Source: Purshia tridentata (lineage: Eukaryota > Streptophyta > Magnoliopsida > Rosales > Rosaceae). Taken from it: a DNA stretch of 64,000 nucleotides. Where the stretch lies: positions 1 to 64,000 of the forward strand of contig QANT01001495.1 of the NCBI GenBank assembly GCA_003254885.1, written 5' to 3'. Made by a program: the position numbers and the translations under genes. Under the pieces are notes generated by a model. It was not told where the DNA came from, ran no database searches, and worked only from the letters and a program-made list of their open reading frames with translations. This document shows positions 24,301-36,458 of the stretch, piece after piece. Numbering within the stretch: the stretch's first letter is position 1; the number at the start of each line of letters is the position of its first letter.

Positions 24301-26479
24301 GATACTGAAAATGTGTTTGATGATACTTTCTGGGAGAATTTGGATGTGGTCATCAATGCTCTGGATAATGTCAATGCTAGGCTTTACATTGATCAAAGGT
24401 GCTTGTATTTCCAGAAGCCACTTTTGGAGTCGGGAACACTGGGTGCCAAGTGCAACACACAGATGGTCATTCCTCACCTGACTGAAAATTATGGTGCGTC
24501 ACGGGACCCACCTGAAAAGCAAGCGCCCATGTGCACAGTTCATTCTTTCCCTCACAACATTGACCACTGCTTGACATGGGCTCGATCTGAGTTTGAGGGT
24601 TTACTTGAGAAGGACCCAGCTGAAGTAAATGCCTACTTGACCAATCCTACTGAATACACTTCTGCAATGAAAAATGCTGGTGATGCTCAGGCCAGGAGCA
24701 ACTTGGAAAGTATTATTGAATGCCTTGACAAGGAACGATGTGAGACATTCCAAGATTGCATAAACTGGGCCCGTCTAAAGTACTCTTCTTACTTTTTAAT
24801 CGAATGTATTCTAGTTTTAGTTCTACCATAACCTTCTATATGGATCTAATTGCTTGTCTTTAATTGAACCAGGTTCGAGGACTACTTTTCCAACCGTGTG
24901 AAGCAGTTAACATATACTTTTCCTGAGGATGCTAGAACCAGTAGTGGGGCCCCATTTTGGTCTGCTCCCAAGCGCTTCCCTCGCCCACTTCAGTTCTCAG
25001 TTGATGATGTCAGCCACCTTCAATTTATATTGGCTGCATCCATACTTCGAGCAGAGACATTTAACATTCCAATTCCTGATTGGGTCAAGTCTTCTCAAAA
25101 GTTTGCTGATGCTGTTAGCAAAGTGCCAGTACCTGAATTTCAGCCCAAAAAAGATGTGAAGATTGAGACAGACGAGAAGGCTACAAACATTATACCAGCA
25201 TCGATTGATGATGCTGCGGTTATCAACGAGTTAGTTATGAAGTTAGAAAAATGCAAGGAGAAGCTGCCACCGACCTTCAAGATGAACCCTATTCAGTTTG
25301 AGAAGGTTTGTCTTTCATCTTTTTTCTCCTCATCTCAGAGTTGCAGCTTCTAAGATGGCTCCTTATGTCTTAGTGTATTTGTTATTACTTTTTAGTGAGC
25401 TTATAAATTGATTTTTTTGAAAGTTCATATTTAAAGTGGAAAATGTGTTCATCTTTTAAAACTTGTCAAGACCTTTTGTTTTTTTTTAAATTTTTTTTTT
25501 CTAGATGTACATGACAGATAAATTGACTTAATTCTTGTCTCCAAAACAGGAAATCGACTTATTGCATATCATTGACGTAGTTGATAAAATGCTTGTAATT
25601 AGCTACACAGTTATTTCAGCTTCACATCATGCGCCACTCTTAACATTATAAGCTGCCATCATAACTTGTTATGTGCACAGCATATGAAAAATGTTATTAG
25701 TATTGGGAAATATCTGGAATTTGAATTTGAGGAGGGGCCGGGCTTATCCCTGTTGTATTGCACTACCATATCCATTTGAATCAGACAGCCAAAAGTGTTT
25801 TGAAAGTTTACAATTGGAGTCCCCCCAACTGTTATTTCTCTATCACTGATGTTGGGGCAATTGTCATATGTTGAATGTGCAGGATGATGACACAAACTAT
25901 CATATGGACCTAATAGCTGGATTTGCAAATATGAGGGCAAGGAACTATGGCATCCCTGAAGTTGACAAGCTGAAGGCCAAATTCATTGCAGGGAGAATCA
26001 TTCCTGCAATTGCAACATCTACTGCTCTGGCGACCGGTCTTGTCTGTTTGGAGCTGTACAAGGTTCTGGATGGAGGGCACAAGTTGGAGGACTACCGAAA
26101 CACCTTTGCCAATCTAGCCCTTCCTCTGTTCTCCATGGCTGAACCAGTTCCTCCTAAGGTCATCAAGCACCAAGATATGAGCTGGACTGTATGGGATAGG
26201 TGGATTTTAAAGGACAACCCTACTTTAAGACAGCTTCTTGACTGGCTCAAAGGAAAGGGCTTAAGTGCATACAGTATCTCGTATGGGAGTTGCCTGCTTT
26301 ACAACAGCATGTTCCCTAGGCATAGAGACCGCATGGACAAGAACATGGTGGATTTGGCTACCGGTGTTGCGAAGGCAGAGCTGCCTCCATATCGTAAGCA
26401 CTTTGACGTGGTAGTGGCATGCGAGGATGAAGATGATAATGATATTGACATCCCGCAGATATCCATTTACTTCAAGTAG
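21310..26479 (+). CDS. UBA1: Ubiquitin-activating enzyme E1 (UBA1-like)
   Basis: E1 uses ATP to adenylate ubiquitin and passes it to E2 enzymes through a cysteine thioester; it acts in nucleus and cytosol. Exons 21310-21685, 22128-22345, 22933-23727, 23911-24779, 24873-25305 and 25883-26479 join in frame to 1,095 residues, the normal plant length. The start at 21310 is the first [16 protein letters not shown] at 21343 is an alternative. After a variable Asn-rich N-terminus the inactive adenylation half begins [20 protein letters not shown]. The active adenylation half shows the ATP loop [10 protein letters not shown] near residue 514 and [17 protein letters not shown]. The catalytic Cys is residue 671 in [17 protein letters not shown]. 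The C-terminal ubiquitin-fold domain ends [15 protein letters not shown]. All introns are GT-AG and nothing is missing. Confidence 0.97.
21859..21897. repeat. Compound (AC)n-(TA)n microsatellite in UBA1 intron 1
   Basis: An AC run of about 18 bases is followed by GAGA and a TA run of about 16 bases, inside the first coding-region intron of UBA1. Confidence 0.8.
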
Positions 26480-27537
26480 GCATTTTGGTTGATGAGCTAA
26501 TCAAGCAAATGAGAATGCAACATTTAGGATGAGAACCCTATATGCTATATATCTAATTTGAGTTTCAGTTGATAAAAGAAAACAGATTGGATATTCGTTA
26601 CTATGTTTAGAGTAGTGCCGGTTTTCCAATGTTATTGTTTGTGGTTAAACCGATGATTAAACCTTCAAATATCGCTCGTTTATTTCCTGTTAATGATGAT
26701 ATACGACATGACATCATGGTGAATTAAATTGTGTTGATGAACGATTGCTCAGTTGGGTATGTTTGAGTGTCTATGAGGTCTTAAGAATCCAGTAGTTTGT
26801 ATGTGTGATCCGTCCCACTTGCTCGTCACACAGCGTTAGATGCTCAAAATCAGTGCCATTTTCACCTCTGTGGTAAGAGTTAGGTTCTTGTTCTTTTATC
26901 TCCCTCTCTAAGACCAACTCTATAGGTTTCTCGCATCCATATATTGGTATCGTAATATTTCTATTTCGGGAGGAAGATGTCTTAAATTCGAATTCTTAAA
27001 AAAAGAAAATTGGTCTGGCCTTCTTTTCAAGAAACAAAGAAAAGTGTTCAGTGCGTTTAGAATGCTAACTTTTGAATTTTGATGACTGAATTCATTCTTA
27101 CATAAGCAGTAAATATTTAAAAAAAATTTGGGTATATAATAAGCAGTTTAAATTTTTAAAAAATTTGGGTCTGTATATACCTTAAAACAAAAAAAAAAAC
27201 AAAAAAAAAAAAGGTCTGTGAGGATGTAAATTAACGATGAAGATATAATTAGGATGTGATGCGAGTATAAAGACTTACTGTTCTAGGTTGTAGCTGAAAA
27301 GTCTTCTGCTATGATAATTGATTACTTCTGTTCCTAATATGATTTGAATGAGATGTCATCAGATTTACCAGGCTCATAGAGTAAAAGTTATAGCAAACAA
27401 TCCAACTTAGTTGATCTTCTTTTCACAACATAACATAATCAATCTGTACAGCAACATCTTAAGGTTTGTCCAGCATGGTGAATACATACATGAATAAATT
27501 GGAAAAGAGTAAAAAATATGGTCTATACTTTTATCTG
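26480..27537. other. Convergent intergenic region between UBA1 and a GRAS gene
   Basis: About 1.1 kb holding both 3' UTRs. A short local duplication around 27110-27175 (AAGCAGT...AAATTTGGGT twice) and poly-A tracts near 27187-27212 are visible. No gene was recognised. Confidence 0.5.
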
Positions 27538-29151
27538 CTAGTTTTGGTTTATCCAGGTTGAAACTCTAACCAGAGGTGTTCCTCTCCATTCCAAGGCCAT
27601 CTCATTCCCATTCTGTCCTCCAATTCTTATTCCATAAGAGCTTTCTTCTCCCAAAATTTCTTTGGCTTCCATCAAGTTCTCTCTGCTCAGTCTCTGACCC
27701 TCCACTCCACACCATGCTTGAAGATCGCAACCCTCCTTTATTTCCTCCCACTTCTGCAACCAAGTCTGAGAAGAGACATAAGGTGCTACAAAAATACTTT
27801 CCATCACCATTCTTGCTTCCACTAGATGACTCGGGAAATTCGACTCCATGGACTCTAACAAGGCTTGGTAATGCACTAGATACCCATCAAAGAATGAACT
27901 GAAACTTGACTGATTTCCGAGTATCTCACAAGCATCTCCATCACCAAAAGTTATAATACCTTTGTTACTAGTCTTGCAGTTGGCAGAATTGCCCAACAAA
28001 TCCTTAGCCACCCTTAGAAATTCCATGACAAGCCTTGTGCTTCTTCTCCTTATCATATGGGGAAGCCCCACCATGCAGTTAAAGGCTAAGAACTCTCTCC
28101 CTCTACCCCTCTTTTTTGTCCTCTTTATTTCACTCACCAAATCCTCAATTCCCATCTCCTCCACCTTCAAGTTTAGACCAAAAGACCTTGCATGACCCTG
28201 GAGTTGCTTCTTTGTCTCCAAAAATCTCCACTGTGGAGGAGCACAATCAGTCTCTGACTCTCCATCCCATTTAATTGTTGTCACTTTGAGTGTTTTGTGC
28301 CTCTGTGCCACAGCCTCAATCAGCTGAGCCAACTGGACCCCTTCACCTATGTCGAAGTCCACTATGTGAACTGTCTCTGCATCCTCTGGAATAGCCTCCA
28401 GGATTGCTGAGTTTGCTGCATAGTGAGCAAACCTCCCATAGGGGAAGATTTGGTAGAACAACTTGAATGCAGCCTCAAAGTTCTTGGCGGACTCTTGTTT
28501 CAGATAGTCTCCTTCCAATTGATCATCAAATTCTTGGCACAAGTTGAATGCAAGGCGCTCCAAAGTGTGCCCAAGTGGGCTGACTTTCTCACTGATGCAT
28601 CTCAGAATCACATCCTCCAGCTCTCTCTGCCCCATCTCCATGGCCTCTCCATAAGCCGTGAGTAGATGGCGAATACTCAATTCGTTTTCGATTTCCATCT
28701 CTTCTCTAGGCAAGGTCAGTGATGGTTGCGTAGATGTTACATCCATGGATGATGCCTCAGAAGTCACTAGTGAATTTGGACTCCATACATCATTTCCTTC
28801 AACAGAGAATTGCTGTGAAGGAAGAGTATTACTCCCTTCACTCCCTTCCAAACACTCACCAAACATACCCTCTATCTCAGTTATCAAATTAGGCTCAAAA
28901 TAGCCTCCCAAGTCCAAGTCCATTGGAAACTCCTCCACTAGATCATCACAATCTGCAAGTTGGGAAAACTCACTAGAGAACATGGAGGAGGAAAAGGGGA
29001 ATGAAGAAATTTCTGAAATTTGATCTGAGCCAATGAACATAGAAGGGAATTCACAGCTACCCATTTGAGCATCCATGTTGAAGTCACTGTGTGAGTGTAC
29101 AGATTGATCCAAAGGCAATATGGGCTGAAAAAGCTCAGAGTACTGCATCAT
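27538..29151 (-). CDS. GRAS-family transcriptional regulator, NSP2/SCL26-like
   Basis: GRAS proteins are nuclear regulators of development, gibberellin response and symbiosis. This is a single-exon gene of 537 residues. The first 150 residues are acidic, Ser-rich and variable. The GRAS domain starts near residue 157 (LSIRHLLTAYGEAMEMGQ, leucine-heptad region I). The VHIID motif is VHIVDFDIGEGVQ at about 261-273. FLAFNCMVGLPHM matches the region between leucine region II and PFYRE, and the SAW end is LEWRGTPLVRVSTW. The DFDIGEGVQ and FNCMVGLPHM wording is closest, as I remember it, to NSP2 and SCL26, but NSP2 has Trp after EGVQ where this protein has Leu. A role in symbiosis should not be assumed. 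It is convergent with UBA1. Confidence 0.88.
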   Translation of the reverse strand: MMQYSELFQPILPLDQSVHSHSDFNMDAQMGSCEFPSMFIGSDQISEISSFPFSSSMFSSEFSQLADCDDLVEEFPMDLDLGGYFEPNLITEIEGMFGECLEGSEGSNTLPSQQFSVEGNDVWSPNSLVTSEASSMDVTSTQPSLTLPREEMEIENELSIRHLLTAYGEAMEMGQRELEDVILRCISEKVSPLGHTLERLAFNLCQEFDDQLEGDYLKQESAKNFEAAFKLFYQIFPYGRFAHYAANSAILEAIPEDAETVHIVDFDIGEGVQLAQLIEAVAQRHKTLKVTTIKWDGESETDCAPPQWRFLETKKQLQGHARSFGLNLKVEEMGIEDLVSEIKRTKKRGRGREFLAFNCMVGLPHMIRRRSTRLVMEFLRVAKDLLGNSANCKTSNKGIITFGDGDACEILGNQSSFSSFFDGYLVHYQALLESMESNFPSHLVEARMVMESIFVAPYVSSQTWLQKWEEIKEGCDLQAWCGVEGQRLSRENLMEAKEILGEESSYGIRIGGQNGNEMALEWRGTPLVRVSTWINQN

Positions 29152-29225
29152 CTTTTGATGAATATTAAAGGGTGTGAAGACTTTTTCTGTTTGAGTTTTG
29201 ATTTGCTAACAAGTCTAATTGTGTG

Positions 29226-29235
29226 TATATATAAA
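29226..29235 (-). promoter_or_regulatory. Probable TATA box of the GRAS gene
   Basis: Read on the minus strand the bases are TTTATATATA, about 75 bases upstream of the GRAS start codon, a plausible spacing for a short 5' UTR. The region is AT-rich, so chance is possible. Confidence 0.4.
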
Positions 29236-32200
29236 TTGATAAACAACAAAGCGACAGATTTAGCATAAAATAGTAGAAGAAAAAAGAGAGAAGATTATTA
29301 AAAAGGAGAAATACCAATCACTATCTTATTTTGATAAACAAATACCAATCACTCTCACCTACTTTCTACAGAGTGCACACGTAATTCCACCAAAGGTTCC
29401 CAGATCAAATGTCTTCCTTGCTTGGCAGCTTCTTATGGGGTGGCTTATATGTTGCATGTATCCTTGTATTTTTTTAATCAAGAAATTAGATAGATAACTA
29501 TTCATGTCTTTTCAAGGTAATTACCTTTCAATTCATAAGAAACGCAACCTTAATTAATAGATTAAAGAATGTTAATTGTGTGTTGACAACTTGACATAAT
29601 GATGACACTATGATAGTACTCCTCAATGTGAAGAAGACCCATGACGTACACAGTCTTGGTCCCCCTTATATACAATGACATGCACCTAGCTTATGATCTT
29701 TTACCATTTATGAGCACATTATTAAGTAAAATAAATAATAATCCTAGAAATTAACTAATGTCGTAGTATTTTATTTGTTCATATTTGAGTTTACTCTAAT
29801 TCTCCTTTATTGATAACAAATAATAAACTGTTATATATTATGTGCCATATCAGTTAGTAACCAAAAATTTGAAAAAATAATTAGACCTCTAATATTATTG
29901 TTAATCAAATTAATCAATGTACGTGGTTCATGTACGTTAGAGGACCTTGTGGTCACCAACATATTAAGTCTAAAGAGGGGATCGACAAGCAGATACAATC
30001 AAACGACTTGCATGTAAACTTCATTATTGAACTTCCTAAATATATTATTTATGTCAGGTTGGTTTTCAAATGTTTTCCTTTCATATATATACAGTTAAAA
30101 GAGGTCAACATTAGTCCCCATCTCACCTCCGAAAAAGAAAAAGAAAAAAGAGGTCACATTCTCTTCTCACAATTTATAATATATGGTATCATATAAATAA
30201 TCATCTCAAAGGCCTGCAATGTCCATATGAAAGTTCAAACTTGATACTTACGTTTCAGAGTACCCCAACAACACAAACCAGTTTGACGCAGCCTGGTTCA
30301 TGCAAATTTTTACAACTACCAAATGTTGTCTTATTACTGTTTAACAGTACTAATTAATTAACTGTAAATTGCAATTTTATATACAAAAGAAAAGGATAAG
30401 GATTGCCGTCATTTCTTTAGATTCAGATTCTGCACAAAAGAAAAGGTAATCTACGATTTGATCAATCTTTTGTCTGAACTAATTCAGGACAACTAGGTCT
30501 TGCTGATAAAGGCTCATATGCATAATTTATAGTTTAATTTTTTTGGCCAGGATGCATAATTTATAGTTAGTTAATAGAAAATTAAACGTGTATGCATGGT
30601 TCAATTACAATCTTAGAATCTTTTCCAACCCAGCTTCTTATCAAAGTTCGGATAATATTGGTTTTGTAATCCGGCCAAAAGAATATTACCTCATCAATTA
30701 TTCAACAAACAAGATCAATGGATAGGGAAATTATTAATTTAGTTCCAATTACTTGGTTCCCATTTTATGTTTATTACTGTAAGTTTCACACACATTTTAG
30801 GTTCATCTCTAATAGTTTAAGTTTTTAGACTTGATTGTCTTACTTACAACTCTTTTCTATTCCACAATATGTAAGGTGTGACTGTACTTATATGTTTATT
30901 TCTTCCTCTCTATCTATCAACTCAAAGGTGGATTTTTTTAATACACGTTCCATGTTTGATTTCTTAATTAAGCTTCTTTTTATGTTTTGTGAAAAACTTT
31001 TTAAGCTTATTTTATCATAAATTTTTGGATTTGATATTGATTTAGCTATCTCTCCACGGTGGATTGCATGACAACATGTAAAAATTTGATATATATTGTT
31101 AATTTGTTACACGTTGTCTAGCAACTTAAATTTTATAGGATCGAACAATTGTACGTGTAACAATTATATATATCGAACAGAAATATATAGAATACAATAT
31201 TAGATTAGATACATTGATGGAGATATTTATATTAGAATGAACCTGGAAAGATCTTCTTTTACGTGTAAGGATTTCAAAGCATTAACGTCTCTACCAACCA
31301 ATGTTGGCAGTATTCACATACTAATACGTGAAGAATACTTTTTTGCCTTGTCATCGATCAATGACTTAATATTACTGATGACTGTCATGGAGTTTTCCTA
31401 CTTTGGAGGCCACAAAATGGGATCTTCCTTTTGAGGGCTTATTATTATATAAGTTTCAGAGTAACGTATTAGACCATCACCATATATATTAAAATTTGTA
31501 ACCATCTGGTTTCTCTTCTTCGTGGACCAATTAATATTAAGAAAAACCATCCAAATGTTGACACGTACAATATTATATTTGTGCAAAGTTTGATTAACAG
31601 GGTCACTGTAACTCTTTATGTATATGTCTCTGTTTGTAACTTTGTCGATTAATTAATGGGAGCAACATTTTATTGAACATCTCTGCACATGTTAATTTGG
31701 ATTTGAACCATGCTAATAATGTTAATTTGATATAGAGGGGTTTCTCCAATTTAACAGCTTAATCTTGTCACATGTGAATACATGCATGCCCACATGCTGC
31801 AATTAAATTAAATTATTTTGGCATTAATGGGAGGCAGCTGAGCAGCAATAATTAATGGATTAGAGTTAAATATATTTATCTGTATGCTTACTTTTTGTCC
31901 TCAAGTTGTTAAAAAAAATGCTTTCTTGATGCTAAGAAGTAATGTTTCCTGATCAAAATGTACTAATCTCTGGTATCCAAACAAATAACGGCCACAAAAT
32001 CAGTCAATGAATAAGAAAAAGTACAAAAAATGTTCTTGGTCAAGACCTTTCTTATCCAACTATTTATCTTCAATTCTGGATTTGAAGGAATAAATTCACA
32101 AAACAAAACTGATGATCAGTAAAATAATTATCGAGGTTTCAGTAAGTTGGGTCAAGTTTTTGCATAAGACCTTCTTCCTTTGTATTATTTGATGCTAATT

Positions 32201-33900
32201 TCTTATTGCCTCATGCCAAATAAAGTGTGTCAATGCATGTTTATCTATCAGAATTTATGTGGAATTGGATTTTTATACGATGGATTGTTATCACAGTTTA
32301 AAATAAAGGATCATAAACATGAAGTTTCTATTGTTGTTTTTGACTGTTATTTTTTAATAAATTTGTTGTAAATACATTAGAAGCAACAACATACAATTCA
32401 ACAAGTCAATGTGGGTTGAAGGGTTTTTTGAACATCTCATGCATATGGAATCTTTAATTACTATATTGATTTTTAATGAGTGTGAGGGCATGCCTTTTAT
32501 TACACGTACTTAATGATGGTGAAAATTTATATTCCTTAATTGGGCATTATGAACAAACATATTGGGGTTGGTTTTGGCTTGGACCTCACTCACTGTTTCA
32601 GATAAGTGCCAAATAGGAATTTGGGTCATTTTGGAAATTAACCCATTAGTATATAAGTACTAATGAGCTTTCTCATCATAGCTCTACACAAAGTTTCCAA
32701 GCCCTAGCCTAACAGAGCTTGGCAGCTTAACAGAAATTGACCAAAATAGCAGCAACATACCATTTTATGTCTGTTCAAAAACCTCATCCAATAACTTGTA
32801 TAGAGATCGAAGGATATCCCACCCTTCTAAAAATGCAGTCTGAGACATTTCAATGGTGATAACTTTGACAACTTAGATTTCTTTCCTGATCATATGTTAA
32901 TATTTAGCTGTGAGCTATGAATTGGCACTCATATGGAACACCTGAAGTTCTCCTTGTTTCACTAGGAGTCTAGGACAGATGACTTCACGAACTCTTAATT
33001 TGTCCCTTAGTTTTAGGTTGACTTTTCTAGCTTAAAAACTCCCAATTAATACTTTTTAAATGGATTGGTATGAGAATGCACATAGTATGTAACAGTCTGG
33101 AAGGGTTAATTTCAATGGTGCTTATGAGACCCTTTATGGGATATTCCTGTGTGGGTTGGTAGCTCATGTCAAAGTCAACGGTGCATAGTTGACTTTGAAT
33201 TGGGAGAGAAGAGAAGTTAGAACTTCAAATGGTCTTCAATGATTGTCTAAGTCTTAGGCCCCCTACTGCTCAGGCCGATGCCTGATACGCATACAGCATA
33301 CTGCATGGTGCAGCCCAAAATCTTATAGACCTTTGCTTTGTTCAAAGCTGAGGCCCAATGCCCAATAATGAAGATTTTCTTCTTAAAATTCTCTGTGTAA
33401 TTGAATTGTTGTTGCTGTACCTGTTGCATCAACAGAGTCCATTGTCAAGAGTAAAGTTTATAATAGCGGTCCAAACAAGCTATACCCACTTGTACTAAGA
33501 TAGCAGCTCCTTGTGGTATATAAACTGCACAAATCTTAGATAAGCACTCGATCAAGTCCTTTTCTTCAATGACATTAGAGTTTAATTAGAAAGGCTGAGA
33601 AAGTCAAATGTGCCTACAATATGCCTCAACATGATCAATTGGTCAATTATCCATTTATGTTATCTAGCAATTTGAAGCTTCAGAACTCATCTCCCACGCG
33701 GAAATGAGCTTTCATGTAATTCAATTTTCTTCGTCTTTGACAGTCGCTGCAAATGCTCAAGAACTTTGAATTCTCCAATCATCAGAATTGTTGATCATGC
33801 TCTAGACCTTGACCATTTCAAGCCCTTAACCTTCTTCTCAGCTATATTAAGGTCTTGCACAGTTGTACATTTTTTACAATTCATCTAAATCCCAACTGCT
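29236..33900. other. Large divergent intergenic region, no gene recognised
   Basis: About 4.7 kb of AT-rich DNA between the divergent GRAS and lectin receptor kinase genes, so it holds both promoters. Open frames here are short and lack codon structure or splice partners. No tRNA, known plant miRNA sequence or clear transposon end was seen. Just before the kinase start there is CAGCTATATTAAGG near 33840, a possible TATA region. Confidence 0.5.
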
Positions 33901-35994
33901 ATGGCTTTTGCAATTTCTTTAGCCGTCCTCTTCTTTTCCTTTTGTTCTCTGTCCCTAGGAGTTAAATTTGTGTTCAATGGATTCAATGGAAGCGAAGCAA
34001 GTCTGATCCTAGGGGGAGCTTCTATAATCAAGCCCTCTGGTCTACTCAGGCTCACTAACACAACACACAATATTATAGGCCATGCATTCTACCACCAACC
34101 TATAACCATGTTTGACAGAAACTCTTCTTCATACCCAAATGCTTCTTTCAGCACACATATTGTTTTTGCAGTAGTCCCCTCAAGCTCCGGCCGTGGTGGC
34201 TTTGGTCTAGCCATCACATTGTCTCCCTCACCGCAGTTCCCTGGGGCCGAACCTGGCCATTACCTTGGAATTTTCAACTCTGCAAATGACAATAACTACT
34301 CTAACCATATCTTTGCCGTTGAATTTGACACAGTAAATGGGTACAGAGAGAACTCAGATACTGCGGGAAACCATGTTGGTATAAACATAAACAGCATGTT
34401 CTCTGTTGCGTCTGAGCCAGTTGCTTATTTTGTGAGGGGGGCAGAGGCACACAAAGAAGAATTGGACTTGGAGAGTGGTGATCCTATCCAAGCTTGGATA
34501 GACTATGATGGCAAAAATCAAATTTTGAATGTGACAATAGATCCCAATTTTGTGGAGAAACCAACCAAACCACTATTGTCTCAACCTATCAACCTATCCT
34601 CTATTCTTAAAGAGACTATGTATGTAGGCTTCTCTGCATCCACAGGAGAACACGCAAGCTCTCATTACATATTGGGATGGAGTTTTTCAGTGAATGGAAA
34701 AGCAAGTAAACTCAATCTTGCCCAACTTCCTAACCCACCAATGGATAAAGGTAAATCCTCTTCCAAACCCCAAATTAAGGCTCTTATTGTGGGTTTATCT
34801 GTCATGATCTTCGCGTTGTTGGGAATTCTGTTCTTAGTTACAATATATAGAAGAATGATGCCCTTTGAGAAACTTGAAAATTGGGAGCTGGATTGCCCTC
34901 ACAGGTTCCGGTACAGGGATCTTTATACAGCAACCAAGGGCTTCAAAGACTCTGATGTGATTGGAGCTGGTGGATTTGGTGCAGATTACAAGGGTGTCTT
35001 ACCTTCTAGTGGATGTGAAGTTGCAGTTAAAAGGATAACCCGAAATGGAATTCAAGGAATGAGGGAATTCGCTGCGGAAATTGAGAGCTTGGGACGATTG
35101 AGGCACAAGAACTTGGTCAATCTCCAAGGCTGGTGCAAGAAGAAGAACAACCTCCTTATAGTCTACGATTACATTCCAAATGGAGACCTTGATTCCCTCA
35201 TTTTCGAGCCAAAAGACAACTTTGTATTGAATTGGGAACAAAGATTTAAAATCCTTAAAGACATTGCCTCAGGATTGTTGTATCTGCATGAAGAATGGGA
35301 GCAGGTGGTGATTCACAGAGATGTTAAGTCAAGTAATGTCTTGATAGATGCAGACATGAATGCTTGGCTAAGCGACTTTGGCCTTGCCAGGCTATATGAT
35401 CATGGCAAAATATCACACTCTACAGGTGTGGTTGGCACAATTGGGTACATTGCACCTGAATTGGCTCGCACAGGGAAGGCCTCCACATGCTCCGACGTGT
35501 TTGCATATGGGGCTTTGCTCCTTGAAGTTGCTAGTGGAAGAAGACCCATCGGCCCAGACCAATTCATATTGGTGGATTGGGTTATGGAAAATCATCAAGC
35601 AGGTCGCATACTCAATGCAGTTGATCCAAAGTTGCATTCAAATTACGTTGTCGAGGAGATGGAGTTGGTGCTGCAACTGGGTTTGCTTTGCTCTCACTGC
35701 AATCCAGAAGCTAGGCCTACCATGAGACAAGTGGTGCGATTTCTCAATGAGGATGAGCCGGTTCCTGCTGTCGACGAAAACTGGGACCTTTTTTATTCTG
35801 GAGGGGAGCGTGAAATGAACTCAAGATTTATGCAGGTCATTTCTTCTGATGTGATTACATCATCATTCATCGTCCTTAGGTGCAGTCCCTTGCAGTTCCA
35901 TGGACACTGGCAGATAGCACTGCTTCTCATTCTTATACTTCTTTGTTCCATAATTTTTGTTCTTTATTTTATGCGGATTCAAATCAACATCTAG
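33901..35994 (+). CDS. L-type lectin receptor-like kinase with an extra C-terminal hydrophobic tail
   Basis: L-type lectin receptor kinases are plasma-membrane proteins with an extracellular legume-lectin fold and a cytosolic Ser/Thr kinase, often linked to immunity. One exon encodes 697 residues: signal peptide 1-20; lectin domain about 22-265 (VAVEFDTVN-type motif seen as FAVEFDTVNGY, and GHYLGIFN); membrane helix about 293-315; kinase about 350-625. The ATP loop is IGAGGFGADYKG, the Lys is in VAVKRI (about 376), the catalytic loop is IHRDVKSSN (Asp about 474), and DFGLAR has its Asp at about 492, so the kinase looks active. Relatives usually end soon after VISSD-ITSSS with a short Gly-Arg end. 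Here the frame runs on for 37 residues from 661, with a hydrophobic run (ALLLILILLCSIIFVLYF), perhaps by stop loss at codon TGC 35881-35883. The clade (VI or VII) is uncertain. Confidence 0.93.
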   Translation: MAFAISLAVLFFSFCSLSLGVKFVFNGFNGSEASLILGGASIIKPSGLLRLTNTTHNIIGHAFYHQPITMFDRNSSSYPNASFSTHIVFAVVPSSSGRGGFGLAITLSPSPQFPGAEPGHYLGIFNSANDNNYSNHIFAVEFDTVNGYRENSDTAGNHVGININSMFSVASEPVAYFVRGAEAHKEELDLESGDPIQAWIDYDGKNQILNVTIDPNFVEKPTKPLLSQPINLSSILKETMYVGFSASTGEHASSHYILGWSFSVNGKASKLNLAQLPNPPMDKGKSSSKPQIKALIVGLSVMIFALLGILFLVTIYRRMMPFEKLENWELDCPHRFRYRDLYTATKGFKDSDVIGAGGFGADYKGVLPSSGCEVAVKRITRNGIQGMREFAAEIESLGRLRHKNLVNLQGWCKKKNNLLIVYDYIPNGDLDSLIFEPKDNFVLNWEQRFKILKDIASGLLYLHEEWEQVVIHRDVKSSNVLIDADMNAWLSDFGLARLYDHGKISHSTGVVGTIGYIAPELARTGKASTCSDVFAYGALLLEVASGRRPIGPDQFILVDWVMENHQAGRILNAVDPKLHSNYVVEEMELVLQLGLLCSHCNPEARPTMRQVVRFLNEDEPVPAVDENWDLFYSGGEREMNSRFMQVISSDVITSSFIVLRCSPLQFHGHWQIALLLILILLCSIIFVLYFMRIQINI

Positions 35995-36458
35995 ATTCCT
36001 TGTCTAAATTGAGTGATACCCATCCAGTGTTTATTACCCTCTTATATTGGTCTGCTTCATTATATGCCCACACACACACAAGCACACAACAATGAAGTTG
36101 TACATCAATAATAGAGGTTTTTAAATTATAACAAAATAAAAACAAAAATAAGAAAATCATATGAACAAAGCACAAGAAACTTAATGGTAAACATAAAATT
36201 GACTCATCAAACCACTGATCAGTGGATGCATTACACTAAACAGAGTTCCAGAACATTATAATAGGCCACCTCCACAGTGGCCAACAGAGCTGATTTTTAA
36301 AAAGAAAAATTACAGAACTTGCGTCCAGAAAGCTAAAAACAAATGACTACTTGATCTGAACAACTTCTCAATTTTTCGACACCCAGCACCCGTACACTTC
36401 ACCAAATACCAGTACTAGCCAGATATTATCATGTACTCACAAAGGAACCGGCTTCATC
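35995..36458. other. Convergent intergenic region between the lectin kinase and importin beta
   Basis: Holds both 3' UTRs, including a short CA repeat near 36069-36090. Nothing else recognised. Confidence 0.5.

Noticed and set aside
29100-29125. Possible miR171-type site in the GRAS gene, since NSP2 genes can be miR171h targets
   Set aside because: The gene reads ATATTGCCTTTGGATCAATC, which shares only the two ends with a miR171 target and mismatches in the central cleavage region.
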